A stretch of 39,196 nt of DNA from an uncultured Opitutia bacterium (GTDB lineage: Bacteria > Verrucomicrobiota > Verrucomicrobiia > Opitutales > UBA953), in contig CALNBE010000236.1 of the NCBI GenBank assembly GCA_937874455.1, positions 1 through 39,196 of the forward strand, read 5' to 3'. Of this stretch, positions 6,802 through 13,516 are shown one piece after another (position 1 is the first letter of the stretch; every line of letters begins with the position of its first letter). Both the position numbers and the translations under genes were made by a program. Under the pieces are notes generated by a model. That model was not told the DNA's origin. It ran no database searches and saw only the letters and a list, made by a program, of their open reading frames with translations.

Positions 6802-8372
6802 TGCCTTCGGGAACTCGATGCTTGGTCGGGCCAGGTGATCAGCCAGGCGATCTTGATCCGCCGGCCAAGCCAGCGCATGACGGCCACGGCCATTGAGTTC
6901 CCGAGCGCCCGGTAGCGGGGGCTGTCCGGGCAGGCGTCTGGTTCTGCGCCCCTCCACGCGATCCGGGTGTGGCCGTCAGGGAAGCCCTGGAGCCGCTCGC
7001 ATTCGGTCGGAGTCAGCCTGCGGACGGCGTAGTCCATGGCGACTGTGGTGCTGCTGTTGCTGATCTCGCCCGGGGGGCTGGTGGTCAGGGCGCAGGCCAC
7101 TTCCGCCGGGGTGGCCGTGGACTTGGTGCCGTCGGCGCCGTGCAGGGTGTAGGCCACGAGGGCGCCGCGGTCGGATCCGCTCTGCTTCCCGTGGCTGGCC
7201 GGGCTGGTCGGTCCTGCCATCACGGTCGGGCTCACGTCCTCGACGTAAGCCACTGCCGGCATGGTGGCGACGCAGTGCGTCTTCACGGTCTCGAGTGCGC
7301 CCGTGATGTCCCCGAAGACCTGCGGGGCCCGGTCGTAGCCGCGCCCGTCGTCTCCCCGGGCGCGGCCGCTGAATGCGATGGCGCTGGGGTTTTTGGCGCC
7401 GAGGCTGGGGAGGCCTTCTTCCGCGACGGCTTGGGTGCCGGAGAGGTTGGCGGGGAAGGGGATGATGGTGCAGGTCTCCCAATCGTTCCGCTGGCCTTCT
7501 CCTTTCGTGATGCAGCCCGCGACTTCGGGGATGAGACCTCCGCTTGTTGCGAAAGTGTTTGCCCCGCTACGTCCGGCTCTACAGTCGAGGGTTGGCGCCC
7601 TTTCGGGGAGGATGTTGGCGTCGGGGCCTCGGTCGGAGTAGGGCCGGCGGGTGATGGGCTCTGCGATGCCACGGCCTCCAGTGCCTTCCGGAGCGGCTCC
7701 GGCAGGGCTTTGCCCCGGTTCTCTGCCCGGCGCAGAATCCCGGCGCATGCCTTCCCACTCAAATAAAACCTTGGTGGGATCGGGCCCGTTTCGAGGACTC
7801 GCGAAAGCAAACACACGCTCGCGTCGTTGGGCCAGGCCGAAATATTGGGCATCGAGGACCCGCCACGCGATTGTCCTTTTGGGTCCAAACACAGCACCAC
7901 AGTCTGTCCATCCGTCCCCTGGCGGTTGCAGCGGAACGTCTGCTCCGGCCAGCCCTGCCAGAAAATGTCCGTAGGGGTTGTCGTTGTGGTTGAGGACTCC
8001 GGGGACGTTTTCCCAGAGGCAAAGAGCGGGAGGTCGTCCAAAAAGGCTTCGGGCATGATCGATTCGTTCTAGCAGGTGGATAAAAATGAGGGTGAGGTTC
8101 CCGCGCTCGTCTTCGAGTCCGCCCCGCAGGCCGGCCTGGCTGAATGACTGGCAGGGGGTTCCGCCGACGAGCAGGTCGACCTGGGCGAGCAGGTCCAGCG
8201 GCCAGTCCCGGTATTTGGTCAGGTCGCCCAGGTTGGGAACGCGGGGGTGGTGGTGCCGGAGGACCTCAATGGGGAACTTCTCAATCTCGGCGAAGGCGAC
8301 CGGGGTCATGCCCAGGTCCCGCCATGCTGTGGACGCGGCCTCGATGCCCGAGCAGACACTAAGGAACTTCAT
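6798..8372 (-). CDS. DNA cytosine-5 methyltransferase
   Basis: A 524-residue C5-methyltransferase. Visible motifs are the SAM loop near SVCSGIEAAS (residues 5-14), the catalytic PCQ loop GTPCQSFSQ with Cys74, the ENV motif at 121-123, QRRERVF at 182-188, and the C-terminal RRLTPTECERLQGFP and ALGNSM motifs that close the fold. A region of about 230 residues (roughly 215-445) separates motifs VIII and IX. It is rich in Gly/Ser/Thr and should hold the target recognition domain. No restriction partner is seen, so self-protection against host restriction, or regulation, is the likely role. It lies among late and accessory genes and overlaps a tiny upstream frame. Confidence 0.93.
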   Translation of the reverse strand: MKFLSVCSGIEAASTAWRDLGMTPVAFAEIEKFPIEVLRHHHPRVPNLGDLTKYRDWPLDLLAQVDLLVGGTPCQSFSQAGLRGGLEDERGNLTLIFIHLLERIDHARSLFGRPPALCLWENVPGVLNHNDNPYGHFLAGLAGADVPLQPPGDGWTDCGAVFGPKRTIAWRVLDAQYFGLAQRRERVFAFASPRNGPDPTKVLFEWEGMRRDSAPGREPGQSPAGAAPEGTGGRGIAEPITRRPYSDRGPDANILPERAPTLDCRAGRSGANTFATSGGLIPEVAGCITKGEGQRNDWETCTIIPFPANLSGTQAVAEEGLPSLGAKNPSAIAFSGRARGDDGRGYDRAPQVFGDITGALETVKTHCVATMPAVAYVEDVSPTVMAGPTSPASHGKQSGSDRGALVAYTLHGADGTKSTATPAEVACALTTSPPGEISNSSTTVAMDYAVRRLTPTECERLQGFPDGHTRIAWRGAEPDACPDSPRYRALGNSMAVAVMRWLGRRIKIAWLITWPDQASSSRRQ

Positions 8373-8418
8373 GGGTCAGGATGGTGGCGGTAAGGGTGAG
8401 GATCAGGGTCGTTCTCAT
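8359..8418 (-). CDS. Possible leader peptide
   Basis: A 19-residue frame (MRTTLILTLTATILTHEVP) begins five bases after the upstream stop and ends inside the methyltransferase gene, 13 bases past its start. The hydrophobic threonine/leucine-rich content and overlap fit a translational-coupling leader. It is very short and may be chance. Confidence 0.25.
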   Translation of the reverse strand: MRTTLILTLTATILTHEVP

Positions 8419-8422
8419 GGGC

Positions 8423-8647
8423 TTAGGCTACGTGGAATCCGGCCAGGGCAAAGGCGGTTGCCAGGTTCATGGTGGTGTGGTGCTCAGGCCGGCCAAAGAT
8501 CCGGCGGGCCTCAGGGGCTTGGATCGTGCCTTCGTCGTCGGCGGCGTCCCAGATCTTCCGGGCCTTGGCTATCTGCTTACGGCCCGTGGCTTTGACTGTG
8601 CATTCCTGGCCGGCGCTATCGCCGAATTCAAAAGTTTGGGAGCTCAT
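8423..8647 (-). CDS. Small hypothetical protein
   Basis: A 74-residue protein (MSSQTFEFGDSAGQECTVKA). The segment TGRKQIAKARKIWDAADDEG is amphipathic. No family is recognised. It is first in a transcription unit: a complete promoter cassette and the tandem CGAACCCGAACCCG leader lie immediately upstream, followed by ACACCACC next to the ATG. The methyltransferase gene follows 50 bases later. The regulatory context is better supported than any function. Confidence 0.65.
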   Translation of the reverse strand: MSSQTFEFGDSAGQECTVKATGRKQIAKARKIWDAADDEGTIQAPEARRIFGRPEHHTTMNLATAFALAGFHVA

Positions 8648-8655
8648 GGTGGTGT

Positions 8656-8669
8656 CGGGTTCGGGTTCG
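8656..8669 (-). promoter_or_regulatory. Tandem CGAACC leader motif
   Basis: The minus strand reads CGAACCCGAACCCG, then ACACCACC, then the ATG at 8647. No Shine-Dalgarno sequence is present. Confidence 0.7.
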
Positions 8670-8676
8670 TGCTGAC

Positions 8677-8719
8677 ACTATGCCACACTCAGTCAGGATA
8701 GCTAGTAGTTTTTTTAAAT
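8677..8719 (-). promoter_or_regulatory. Promoter cassette (copy A)
   Basis: On the minus strand: an A/T tract ATTTAAAAAAA (8709-8719), a 4-base gap, a weak -35 TAGCTA (8699-8704), a 16-base spacer ending in TGG, and -10-like CATAGT (8677-8682), giving an extended -10 TGGCATAGT. The spacing is identical to copies B and C. The alternative reading is sigma-54-like, since GG and GC are separated by 10 bases in TGGCATAGTGTCAGCA. Confidence 0.6.
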
Positions 8720-8727
8720 CTATGCAC

Positions 8728-9069
8728 TTATTTCATGGCGGCCAGGATAGCCGTGGTCACGGCGGCGGTGGCTTCATCCTCGGTCATGGCCGGGGTGATC
8801 CCGAACCGGGTCGCTGCCGCGGGGCTGGCCGTGCAGGCGTATTGGACGCACATGGCGATTGCCTGGACGTTCTCGCTCTCCAGCAGCTTGGTCCGCAGGC
8901 CGCGCAGGGCCTCGACCAGCCGGAGGGCCTCGGCCATGGCCGCGATCTCCTCTTCCTTCTGGACCTCGTTCATCCGGCAGGCTGGCTTCTTGTAGAAGCT
9001 TTTGCGCATGTTGAGTTCCCGGGCGAGGCAGCCCACGACCTTCGCAAGTTGGGGGCGTTCCTCAGGCAT
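8728..9069 (-). CDS. Hypothetical helical protein
   Basis: A 113-residue, mostly helical protein (MPEERPQLAKVVGCLARELN) with a central acidic helix (EVQKEEEIAAMAEALRLVEA) and an Ala-rich C-terminus with the segment PAMTEDEATAAVTTAILAAM. No family is recognised. Its start overlaps the end of the MazG-like gene by eight bases. It has one of the few purine-rich leaders here (GGGGAAAGGATACC before the ATG), so a conventional ribosome-binding site may operate. It is the last gene before promoter cassette A. Confidence 0.6.
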   Translation of the reverse strand: MPEERPQLAKVVGCLARELNMRKSFYKKPACRMNEVQKEEEIAAMAEALRLVEALRGLRTKLLESENVQAIAMCVQYACTASPAAATRFGITPAMTEDEATAAVTTAILAAMK

Positions 9070-9487
9070 GGTATCCTTTCCCCAGGCAGGCTGGGCATTG
9101 AATGGTCGGGCTGTCGACGTCGAGGCTGGCCTGTTCCCCGGTTCCTTGGCAGTCCGGGCAGCCGGTGATCGGCGGATGGAGCGTGCCCTGCCGGGCGCTG
9201 TATTTCAGGTAGGCCTCAACCTTGTATTTCTTCCGCTCCGCGGCAGTCCAGTCGATCCAGCCCATGGCCGGGAAGACTCCTTCAGCTGCCAGCATGCTGG
9301 CCACAGCGATCAGGTCTGTGATCTCGGCAAGTAGCCGTTCCCGGTTGGTTGGGCCATCGCCGGGCGGGCCGGTGGGGTCCAGTGTCTTCCGGTCGTCCAG
9401 CCCGAACCGGAGGCACTTGGTCGCGGCCTGGGCGACCTCGGCTCCCTCCTCGGCGAGTATTGTCAGTAGGTGTTCGGTGCGGTTCAT
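9062..9487 (-). CDS. MazG-like pyrophosphohydrolase with Zn ribbon
   Basis: A 141-residue protein with two parts. Residues 5-70 carry the MazG-type metal-binding pattern EEGAEVAQ (13-20) with a second E..D pair in LLAEITDLIAV (E55, D58). This is the core of phage nucleotide pyrophosphohydrolases that hydrolyse NTPs or dNTPs and can alter alarmone or nucleotide pools. Residues 110-134 hold paired CPDCQGTG and CPACLGKG motifs, a DnaJ-like zinc-binding knuckle. This combination is unusual for so short a protein. The gene is coupled to its upstream neighbour by an ATGA overlap at 9484-9487. The enzyme call is good; the substrate is unknown. Confidence 0.7.
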   Translation of the reverse strand: MNRTEHLLTILAEEGAEVAQAATKCLRFGLDDRKTLDPTGPPGDGPTNRERLLAEITDLIAVASMLAAEGVFPAMGWIDWTAAERKKYKVEAYLKYSARQGTLHPPITGCPDCQGTGEQASLDVDSPTIQCPACLGKGYHA

Positions 9488-9888
9488 GCGGTGGGGCTGG
9501 TTTTGCGGAGGGGAACCATGCGCAGGGCGTGGAACTCGTCGGCGGTGATCATGGGCCGGCCGGCCCGTTGGCAGGCCTGAACCAGGGCGCCTTGGCTCTC
9601 CTCGTAGGCCTTGTCGCTTATCTGGCGCTGGCGGGCTTCCTCTTTGACCTGCGTCTCAAGCTCGCACATGGGTTTCTGGCGCAAGGTGATCGGCGGGGTC
9701 TGGATGGTCGGCAGCGTGGGGTTCTTGAGCTCGTCCATGCGGTCCCGGTCGGGCTTTTTGGTGACCGGTGCCTGGAGCAGGCAAAGCGCCCGGTGGGGCA
9801 TGTCGAGGCTCAGCCGGCCGCTGGCGGGCTCGGGCCGGGAGGCGATGGTGGACAGGAACGGGCTGTGGGTGTTGCGGAATGGATCCAT
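9484..9888 (-). CDS. Hypothetical protein
   Basis: A 134-residue protein (MDPFRNTHSPFLSTIASRPE). The N-terminal half is proline- and arginine-rich and likely disordered. The C-terminal half has a helix (CELETQVKEEARQRQISDKA) and ends with ITADEFHALRMVPLRK. No family is recognised. I chose the start at 9888 because it follows the acetyltransferase stop by two bases; a longer frame upstream is antisense-like and overlaps that gene. The stop is in an ATGA overlap with the MazG-like gene, so the two are probably co-translated. Confidence 0.55.
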   Translation of the reverse strand: MDPFRNTHSPFLSTIASRPEPASGRLSLDMPHRALCLLQAPVTKKPDRDRMDELKNPTLPTIQTPPITLRQKPMCELETQVKEEARQRQISDKAYEESQGALVQACQRAGRPMITADEFHALRMVPLRKTSPTA

Positions 9889-9890
9889 GG

Positions 9891-10301
9891 TCAGGGGCGT
9901 TTCAGGTTGATGGCATAGCAGCGGTCGCCGTCGGCGAACTCGGCGGCAAGGCTGAAGCCGCGGGGCTCGTAGAACTTCCGGCCGAGGTGGTGGTTCATGG
10001 GGTTGAGGCTCAGGTTCAGTGCCTCGCAGCCGTCGCGCCGGGCTGCGCCTTTGCAGGCTTGGACAAGCTGGCTGCCGATACCCCGGTATCGGAACTTCTC
10101 GGCGACGAACAGCTGACGCATGCTGGCCACCGGCGGCACGGTGGAAACCCCGACCCGTCCGATGACCTCGGGGTAGATGGCGCTCCGGTTGGGGAAGCGC
10201 AGGGCGTGGAACTGGGTTTCCCGGATCCCGTCGACCTCGACGATGATTTCGGAAATGTAGATCTCGTCGTCGGCGGGTTTTACTGTTGGGTCTGCTTCCA
10301 T
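9891..10301 (-). CDS. GNAT acetyltransferase
   Basis: A 136-residue protein of the GNAT fold. The acetyl-CoA loop is RYRGIGS (residues 71-77, matching R-x-x-G-x-G), preceded by the strand MRQLFVAEKF and followed by the helix QLVQACKGAARRDG. The later strand/helix LNLSLNPMNHHLGRKFYEPRGF ends in the Y.. .GF motif that closes the family. It probably acetylates a small molecule or protein amine; the target is unknown. It overlaps the end of the upstream DUF4326 gene by 22 bases and lies in a block of accessory enzymes inside the late region. Confidence 0.85.
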   Translation of the reverse strand: MEADPTVKPADDEIYISEIIVEVDGIRETQFHALRFPNRSAIYPEVIGRVGVSTVPPVASMRQLFVAEKFRYRGIGSQLVQACKGAARRDGCEALNLSLNPMNHHLGRKFYEPRGFSLAAEFADGDRCYAINLKRP

Positions 10302-11077
10302 GCTTCGATTTTGGTTTTGGCGGTTGGTATGTCGGTTTCGAGGTATTCGGCGATCTCTCTCCAGCTGTCTCCCCGGGCGGCCATCTGGAGCGCGGACTTC
10401 CGCTCGGCGGCTTCCAAGTCCACACCCTTGGCCATGACCTCCGCCCGGGTCGGGTCCTTGATGGCTCCGGCCGGAATGTGCCTGGCGGCCAGTTCCTCAT
10501 CGGTCGCCCGCCGGGGTCCGGCCTGGCAGCCGCAGTGCCTCCAGATCCGGACCTTGTCGCTCCGGAGCTCAAGCTCCTTTCCGCAGTCGCACCGGCAAAG
10601 CCAGACGGTGTTCTTCGCGTCGCGGTGGCTGAACCGGATCACGGTGATCATGCCCAGCCGGTGGCCGGTCAGGTCGGTGAATTGGGCTTGCTGGTTGGAG
10701 TGCTTTCCGGTCTCTCCGGTCACGCGGTAGGCTGTGGGCATGGGTGGGTCTGGTTGTAGTTTGGCGAGGTCCAGCAGGACGTCGCGATGGCAGGGCTGGC
10801 CGTAGTTGCACCAGCATGCCAAATTCTTGCCGCGCAGGGGAGCGATGTATTCCTCGAGGCGGTCGGCGGGCCATGCCTGCAGGGCGGCGCGGAAACGGTC
10901 CACGCTGGCCTGTGCGGTGGCCTCCTGGTATGGGTTTCCCCAGGCGGTGGTCCGGTCCACCTTGATGGCCGGCAGACCGTTGGCGGCGTGGCTTGTGACC
11001 TGCAGGTTGAATCCCGCGGTCCGGCGCAGTTGGATTCCCCGGGGTTCTCCCCCGGGGATGCGAATGGCTTTGGGCAT
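10280..11077 (-). CDS. DUF4326-zinc finger-HTH fusion protein
   Basis: A 265-residue protein with three parts. Residues 35-105 match DUF4326: an RTTAWGNPY motif, then CWC (88-90) and PCHRDVL around Cys96 and His97. Residues 135-185 resemble the zinc-binding module seen in phage HNH/AP2 proteins, TDLTGHRLGMITVI then VWLCRCDCGKELEL and HCGC. The last 45 residues (GDSWREIAEYLETDIPTAKT) look like a helix-turn-helix. DUF4326 has conserved Cys/His residues and is suspected to be enzymatic or nucleic-acid-related. The start is in a TGATG junction with the small membrane gene upstream. The domain calls are fair; the overall function is unknown. Confidence 0.7.
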   Translation of the reverse strand: MPKAIRIPGGEPRGIQLRRTAGFNLQVTSHAANGLPAIKVDRTTAWGNPYQEATAQASVDRFRAALQAWPADRLEEYIAPLRGKNLACWCNYGQPCHRDVLLDLAKLQPDPPMPTAYRVTGETGKHSNQQAQFTDLTGHRLGMITVIRFSHRDAKNTVWLCRCDCGKELELRSDKVRIWRHCGCQAGPRRATDEELAARHIPAGAIKDPTRAEVMAKGVDLEAAERKSALQMAARGDSWREIAEYLETDIPTAKTKIEAWKQTQQ

Positions 11078-11178
11078 CAGAGCGGGCTCAGGTAGTAGGC
11101 CTTCAGGACCTGGTTCAAGCTCAGGATGGCGGCGGCGGTCAGGGCCAGGTAAAGCAGGCTGGTCAGGGCGCGTTTCAT
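11077..11178 (-). CDS. Tiny membrane protein
   Basis: A 33-residue frame, starting MKRALTSLLYLALTAAAILS and forming one clear transmembrane helix with positive N-terminal residues. Its stop shares a base with the next start (TGATG), and its leader has a variant of the CGAACC motif (CGAATCCGAACCCAATACCACC), which together support it as a real gene. It could be a membrane peptide involved in lysis or host interference. Confidence 0.55.
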   Translation of the reverse strand: MKRALTSLLYLALTAAAILSLNQVLKAYYLSPL

Positions 11179-11206
11179 GGTGGTATTGGGTTCGGATTCG
11201 TGGGGC

Positions 11207-11407
11207 TTAGGCTTGGGTGGCCAAGTTGGCGTCGGCGAGTTTTTCGAATTTGTCTATCAGCTGGCGGCGGCGGCGGGTCAGGCCGGAGTTCCGTGTGTTG
11301 CCCCGGGCTTCCCGGGCGTCGATCACGTTTCCAAGGCTGGTGATGTGCCGGGCCAGTTCGACCATGTCAGGGGTCATTTCCGGGGCTGTGTTGTTGGCGG
11401 TGCTCAT
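11207..11407 (-). CDS. Small hypothetical protein
   Basis: A 66-residue, basic, helical protein (MSTANNTAPEMTPDMVELAR) with the segment GLTRRRRQLIDKFEKLADAN near its C-terminus. It is unrecognised. It is the first gene after promoter cassette B and has the exact tandem CGAACCCGAACCCG leader, followed by ACACCGAAC before the ATG. It heads the accessory transcription unit that continues through DUF4326, GNAT and MazG-like genes, so a DNA-binding or regulatory role is conceivable but unproven. Confidence 0.6.
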   Translation of the reverse strand: MSTANNTAPEMTPDMVELARHITSLGNVIDAREARGNTRNSGLTRRRRQLIDKFEKLADANLATQA

Positions 11408-11416
11408 GTTCGGTGT

Positions 11417-11430
11417 CGGGTTCGGGTTCG
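11417..11430 (-). promoter_or_regulatory. Tandem CGAACC leader motif
   Basis: CGAACCCGAACCCG on the minus strand, nine bases before the ATG at 11407 (spacer ACACCGAAC). Confidence 0.7.
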
Positions 11431-11437
11431 TGTCAGG

Positions 11438-11480
11438 AGTATGCCATGGGCCGTGGTGTTATCCACTCCTTTTTTTAAAT
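11438..11480 (-). promoter_or_regulatory. Promoter cassette (copy B)
   Basis: Minus strand: ATTTAAAAAAA (11470-11480), a 4-base gap, -35-like TGGATA (11460-11465), a 16-base spacer ending in TGG, -10-like CATACT (11438-11443). It sits between the head morphogenesis gene stop (11490) and the small gene at 11407. Confidence 0.65.
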
Positions 11481-11489
11481 CCATGCACT

Positions 11490-12719
11490 TTATTTTCGCT
11501 GCCTCGGCGGGGCCGGCACGAACTGCCCATCGTTGTCCAGATCGGCGATTGTCAGTCCCTTGGTCTCTGGTGGCGGCTCCCCGCGGCTGACCTTTGCGTC
11601 CAGCTGCTTCAGGGTCAGTGGCCGGTTGTTCTGGTCGGTCAGGTCGGACAGGCTGAGCTCTCCCTTGCCCCGGTTCCACCGTGCTGCCCGGCCCGGGCCC
11701 AGCGTCTTGTCGATGAACGTGTCGTCTTTCTTCGCGAGCCACTCGTCCATGGTCAGGTCCTTGTTGACCTGCCCGTCCATGCTGGCGCGGCTGTTGATGG
11801 TCACGGCCTCGATCTGCTCCTTGCTCATGCCCTGGGCGGCCAGCTTCTTTTTCACGGTGTCCTCCAGCTTCTTGTTGTCGAGGCTCGGCAGCTTCCTGCC
11901 CATGAGCTCTTCCCAGGACTTCAGGACCGGCACGCGGGTGGACCTGCAGTTCCAGTGGGCCGTGGTGCCGGGGTATGCCTTGTTGTGGCCGACCGGCTTG
12001 TAGTCGGGGATCGTCCAGATCTTTCCGGACAGCCCTTGGCAAATCAGGGTGGTCCGGCCGTCCAGGGTGCTGACCCACTGGATGGCGTCGACCACGTCGT
12101 CGAGGTCCTCAATGGTCTTTTCCCGGGCGGCGTTGGCGGTGCTGAGCGCGCTGGTCCGGACAAGGCTGGTGGCCTCCCTCCGGCTCACTGCCATCACGCC
12201 GTCGGTGTATCCGGCCTGTGCTGTGCCGCGGACCCGGCGGACCAGCTGCTCGTTGGTTTCGCCCAGAAGCTGGCCTCGGGTCATTTCCCCGCGGAACCGC
12301 TGCTGAAGGGATTCGTCCTGGCCCTGCCACCATGTCCTGGCCGAGTGGCCCATGATGTTGGGGCCGGTGCTGATTGCGGTCAGCTGGTTGAGGCTCAGGC
12401 TGACTCCGAGCACGTCGGCCCCGATCACTTCGTTGATGAATCCGACGGTGGCCTTGGCTTCCACGGTGGCCAGGCCGGCCAGCTGCTTCCGGTGCTTTTT
12501 CTCGATCCCCTCGTAAGCCAGCCGGATGCTGGCGGTGCATTCCTCCAGCATCCGGAGGAACCGGGTCCGGGCGTTGAGGCTCCGGGCGTTGGCCACTTTC
12601 CCGACGAGGTCGGTTTCGAGGTCCAGCAGCGCCTGCAGGGCGATCTGCTGGTGGCCGGCTGCCACGCGCAGGATGTCGATGGTGTGGCCGGTGAAGGCGT
12701 CGGGTAGGCGGTCGTCCAT
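11490..12719 (-). CDS. Head morphogenesis protein (SPP1 gp7/Mu F-like)
   Basis: A 409-residue minor head protein. The diagnostic core is at residues 215-262: VSTLDGRTTLICQGL with Cys227, then a gap to HWNCRSTRVPV with His255 and Cys258, the pattern of the phage Mu F / SPP1 gp7 family. These proteins bind the portal and are needed for DNA ejection or capsid maturation. The N-terminal 200 residues are helical, and the C-terminal 80 (DEWLAKKDDTFIDKTLGPGR; LTLKQLDAKVSRG) match extensions common in this family. It lies downstream of the portal as usual, though separated by four small genes. Confidence 0.88.
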   Translation of the reverse strand: MDDRLPDAFTGHTIDILRVAAGHQQIALQALLDLETDLVGKVANARSLNARTRFLRMLEECTASIRLAYEGIEKKHRKQLAGLATVEAKATVGFINEVIGADVLGVSLSLNQLTAISTGPNIMGHSARTWWQGQDESLQQRFRGEMTRGQLLGETNEQLVRRVRGTAQAGYTDGVMAVSRREATSLVRTSALSTANAAREKTIEDLDDVVDAIQWVSTLDGRTTLICQGLSGKIWTIPDYKPVGHNKAYPGTTAHWNCRSTRVPVLKSWEELMGRKLPSLDNKKLEDTVKKKLAAQGMSKEQIEAVTINSRASMDGQVNKDLTMDEWLAKKDDTFIDKTLGPGRAARWNRGKGELSLSDLTDQNNRPLTLKQLDAKVSRGEPPPETKGLTIADLDNDGQFVPAPPRQRK

Positions 12720-12737
12720 GGCCTCCAGCTTGAACGA

Positions 12738-12775
12738 AGAACGGCGGACCGCAACTCACGGCCCGCCGTCTTTTT
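12738..12775. terminator. GC-rich hairpin, possible terminator
   Basis: Stem ACGGCGG-a-CCG / CGG-c-CCGCCGT with one mismatch (12741-12751 and 12759-12769). On the plus strand it is followed by CTTTTT; on the minus strand by the weaker TTCTTCGTTC. It lies between two minus-strand genes and may work weakly as a bidirectional terminator. Confidence 0.5.
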
Positions 12776-12818
12776 CCATCCGGTCGAACCCCCCCAGGGT
12801 TCATGTGGATGCTCCGTT

Positions 12819-13067
12819 CTACGCGGCCTTGGCCGTGGTGTCAACGCTCCAGGTGTTCTGAGGCACCGGGCAGGTCTCAAGGCCTGAAGTCATGACCTGT
12901 GCGGCGGTGGTGTATGCTTCCATCCGGCCCCAGGCTTCACACTCGCGCTGGGAATGTTCCCCGTGCTTGGCTTTGACGTTCTGCCAGTCGCGGCGGGCGT
13001 CCTGGGCGATACGGATCAGGATCTCCATGTTGAATTCGATCTTCTCGGCTCTGCGCTTCTGGTTCAT
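12819..13067 (-). CDS. Small hypothetical protein
   Basis: An 82-residue protein (MNQKRRAEKIEFNMEILIRI), helical and charged in its first 60 residues, with a short tail (QNTWSVDTTAKAA). No family is recognised. It lies between the portal-proximal small genes and the head morphogenesis gene. The leader ACCACCCGAACACG holds a degenerate version of the CGAACC motif. A long hairpin lies directly upstream and a second hairpin follows its stop. Confidence 0.6.
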   Translation of the reverse strand: MNQKRRAEKIEFNMEILIRIAQDARRDWQNVKAKHGEHSQRECEAWGRMEAYTTAAQVMTSGLETCPVPQNTWSVDTTAKAA

Positions 13068-13091
13068 CGTGTTCGGGTGGTTGAATGTTCG

Positions 13092-13144
13092 GCCAGGGGC
13101 AGGGCTGGGAAGGGCCTCGTCCGGAGGTGGGCCCTGCCCCTGGC
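13092..13144 (-). other. 14-bp-stem hairpin without U-tract
   Basis: Perfect inverted arms GCCAGGGGCAGGGC and GCCCTGCCCCTGGC (13092-13105, 13131-13144) with a 25-base loop that can fold again (CCTC/GAGG). It shares GGGGCAGGG with the capsid terminator. No U-run follows on the minus strand, so it may be an mRNA stability element or rho-linked stop. Confidence 0.65.
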
Positions 13145-13176
13145 TTGCTCGGCTTCCGGCACTCGCCGGGCCGAAA

Positions 13177-13434
13177 TTATGCGGCGGCGATGGTGGCTTC
13201 GATCACCGCGGTGGGGGTCTCGCTGGTGAAGGTCGCGCTCCAGATCAGGATCCCGTTTTTGGTGAAAGCCCGGATGGCCCAGGAGGGTTTGTCGGCTCCT
13301 TCAAATTCGGCGGTTACGCTGATCACCGTGCCGTCGGTTTTGGTCCATTCGATCTGCCGGCTTTCGGCGTTGTCGTATCGGCCAGTCTTGAATCCGTTGG
13401 CGAGGAGGCGGTCGAGGAAGGCTGTGGTTTTCAT
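13177..13434 (-). CDS. Small hypothetical protein
   Basis: An 85-residue protein (MKTTAFLDRLLANGFKTGRY) with alternating short strands (VISVTAEFEGADKPSWAIRA; GILIWSATFTSETP) that suggest a small beta-sheet fold. It is unrecognised. It is the first gene after promoter cassette C and carries the tandem CGAACC leader. A 14-bp-stem hairpin lies 33 bases beyond its stop, so it may form a single-gene transcript. Confidence 0.6.
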   Translation of the reverse strand: MKTTAFLDRLLANGFKTGRYDNAESRQIEWTKTDGTVISVTAEFEGADKPSWAIRAFTKNGILIWSATFTSETPTAVIEATIAAA

Positions 13435-13442
13435 GGTCGGGT

Positions 13443-13456
13443 CGGGTTCGGGTTCG
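13443..13456 (-). promoter_or_regulatory. Tandem CGAACC leader motif
   Basis: CGAACCCGAACCCG on the minus strand, eight bases before the ATG at 13434 (spacer ACCCGACC). Confidence 0.7.
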
Positions 13457-13463
13457 TGCTGAC

Positions 13464-13506
13464 ACTATGCCACGTCCTTCCTTGTTATCCACTCCTTTTT
13501 TTAAAT
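13464..13506 (-). promoter_or_regulatory. Promoter cassette (copy C)
   Basis: Minus strand: ATTTAAAAAAA (13496-13506), a 4-base gap, -35-like TGGATA (13486-13491), a 16-base spacer ending in TGG, -10-like CATAGT (13464-13469). Beyond this, GTGTCAGCACGAACC is shared with copy A. Confidence 0.65.
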
Positions 13507-13516
13507 CTATGCACTT

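Noticed and set aside
12738..12775. Plus-strand terminator implying a plus-strand transcript
   Set aside because: The hairpin has its better U-run on the plus strand, but no plausible plus-strand gene lies to its left, so I leave the direction open.
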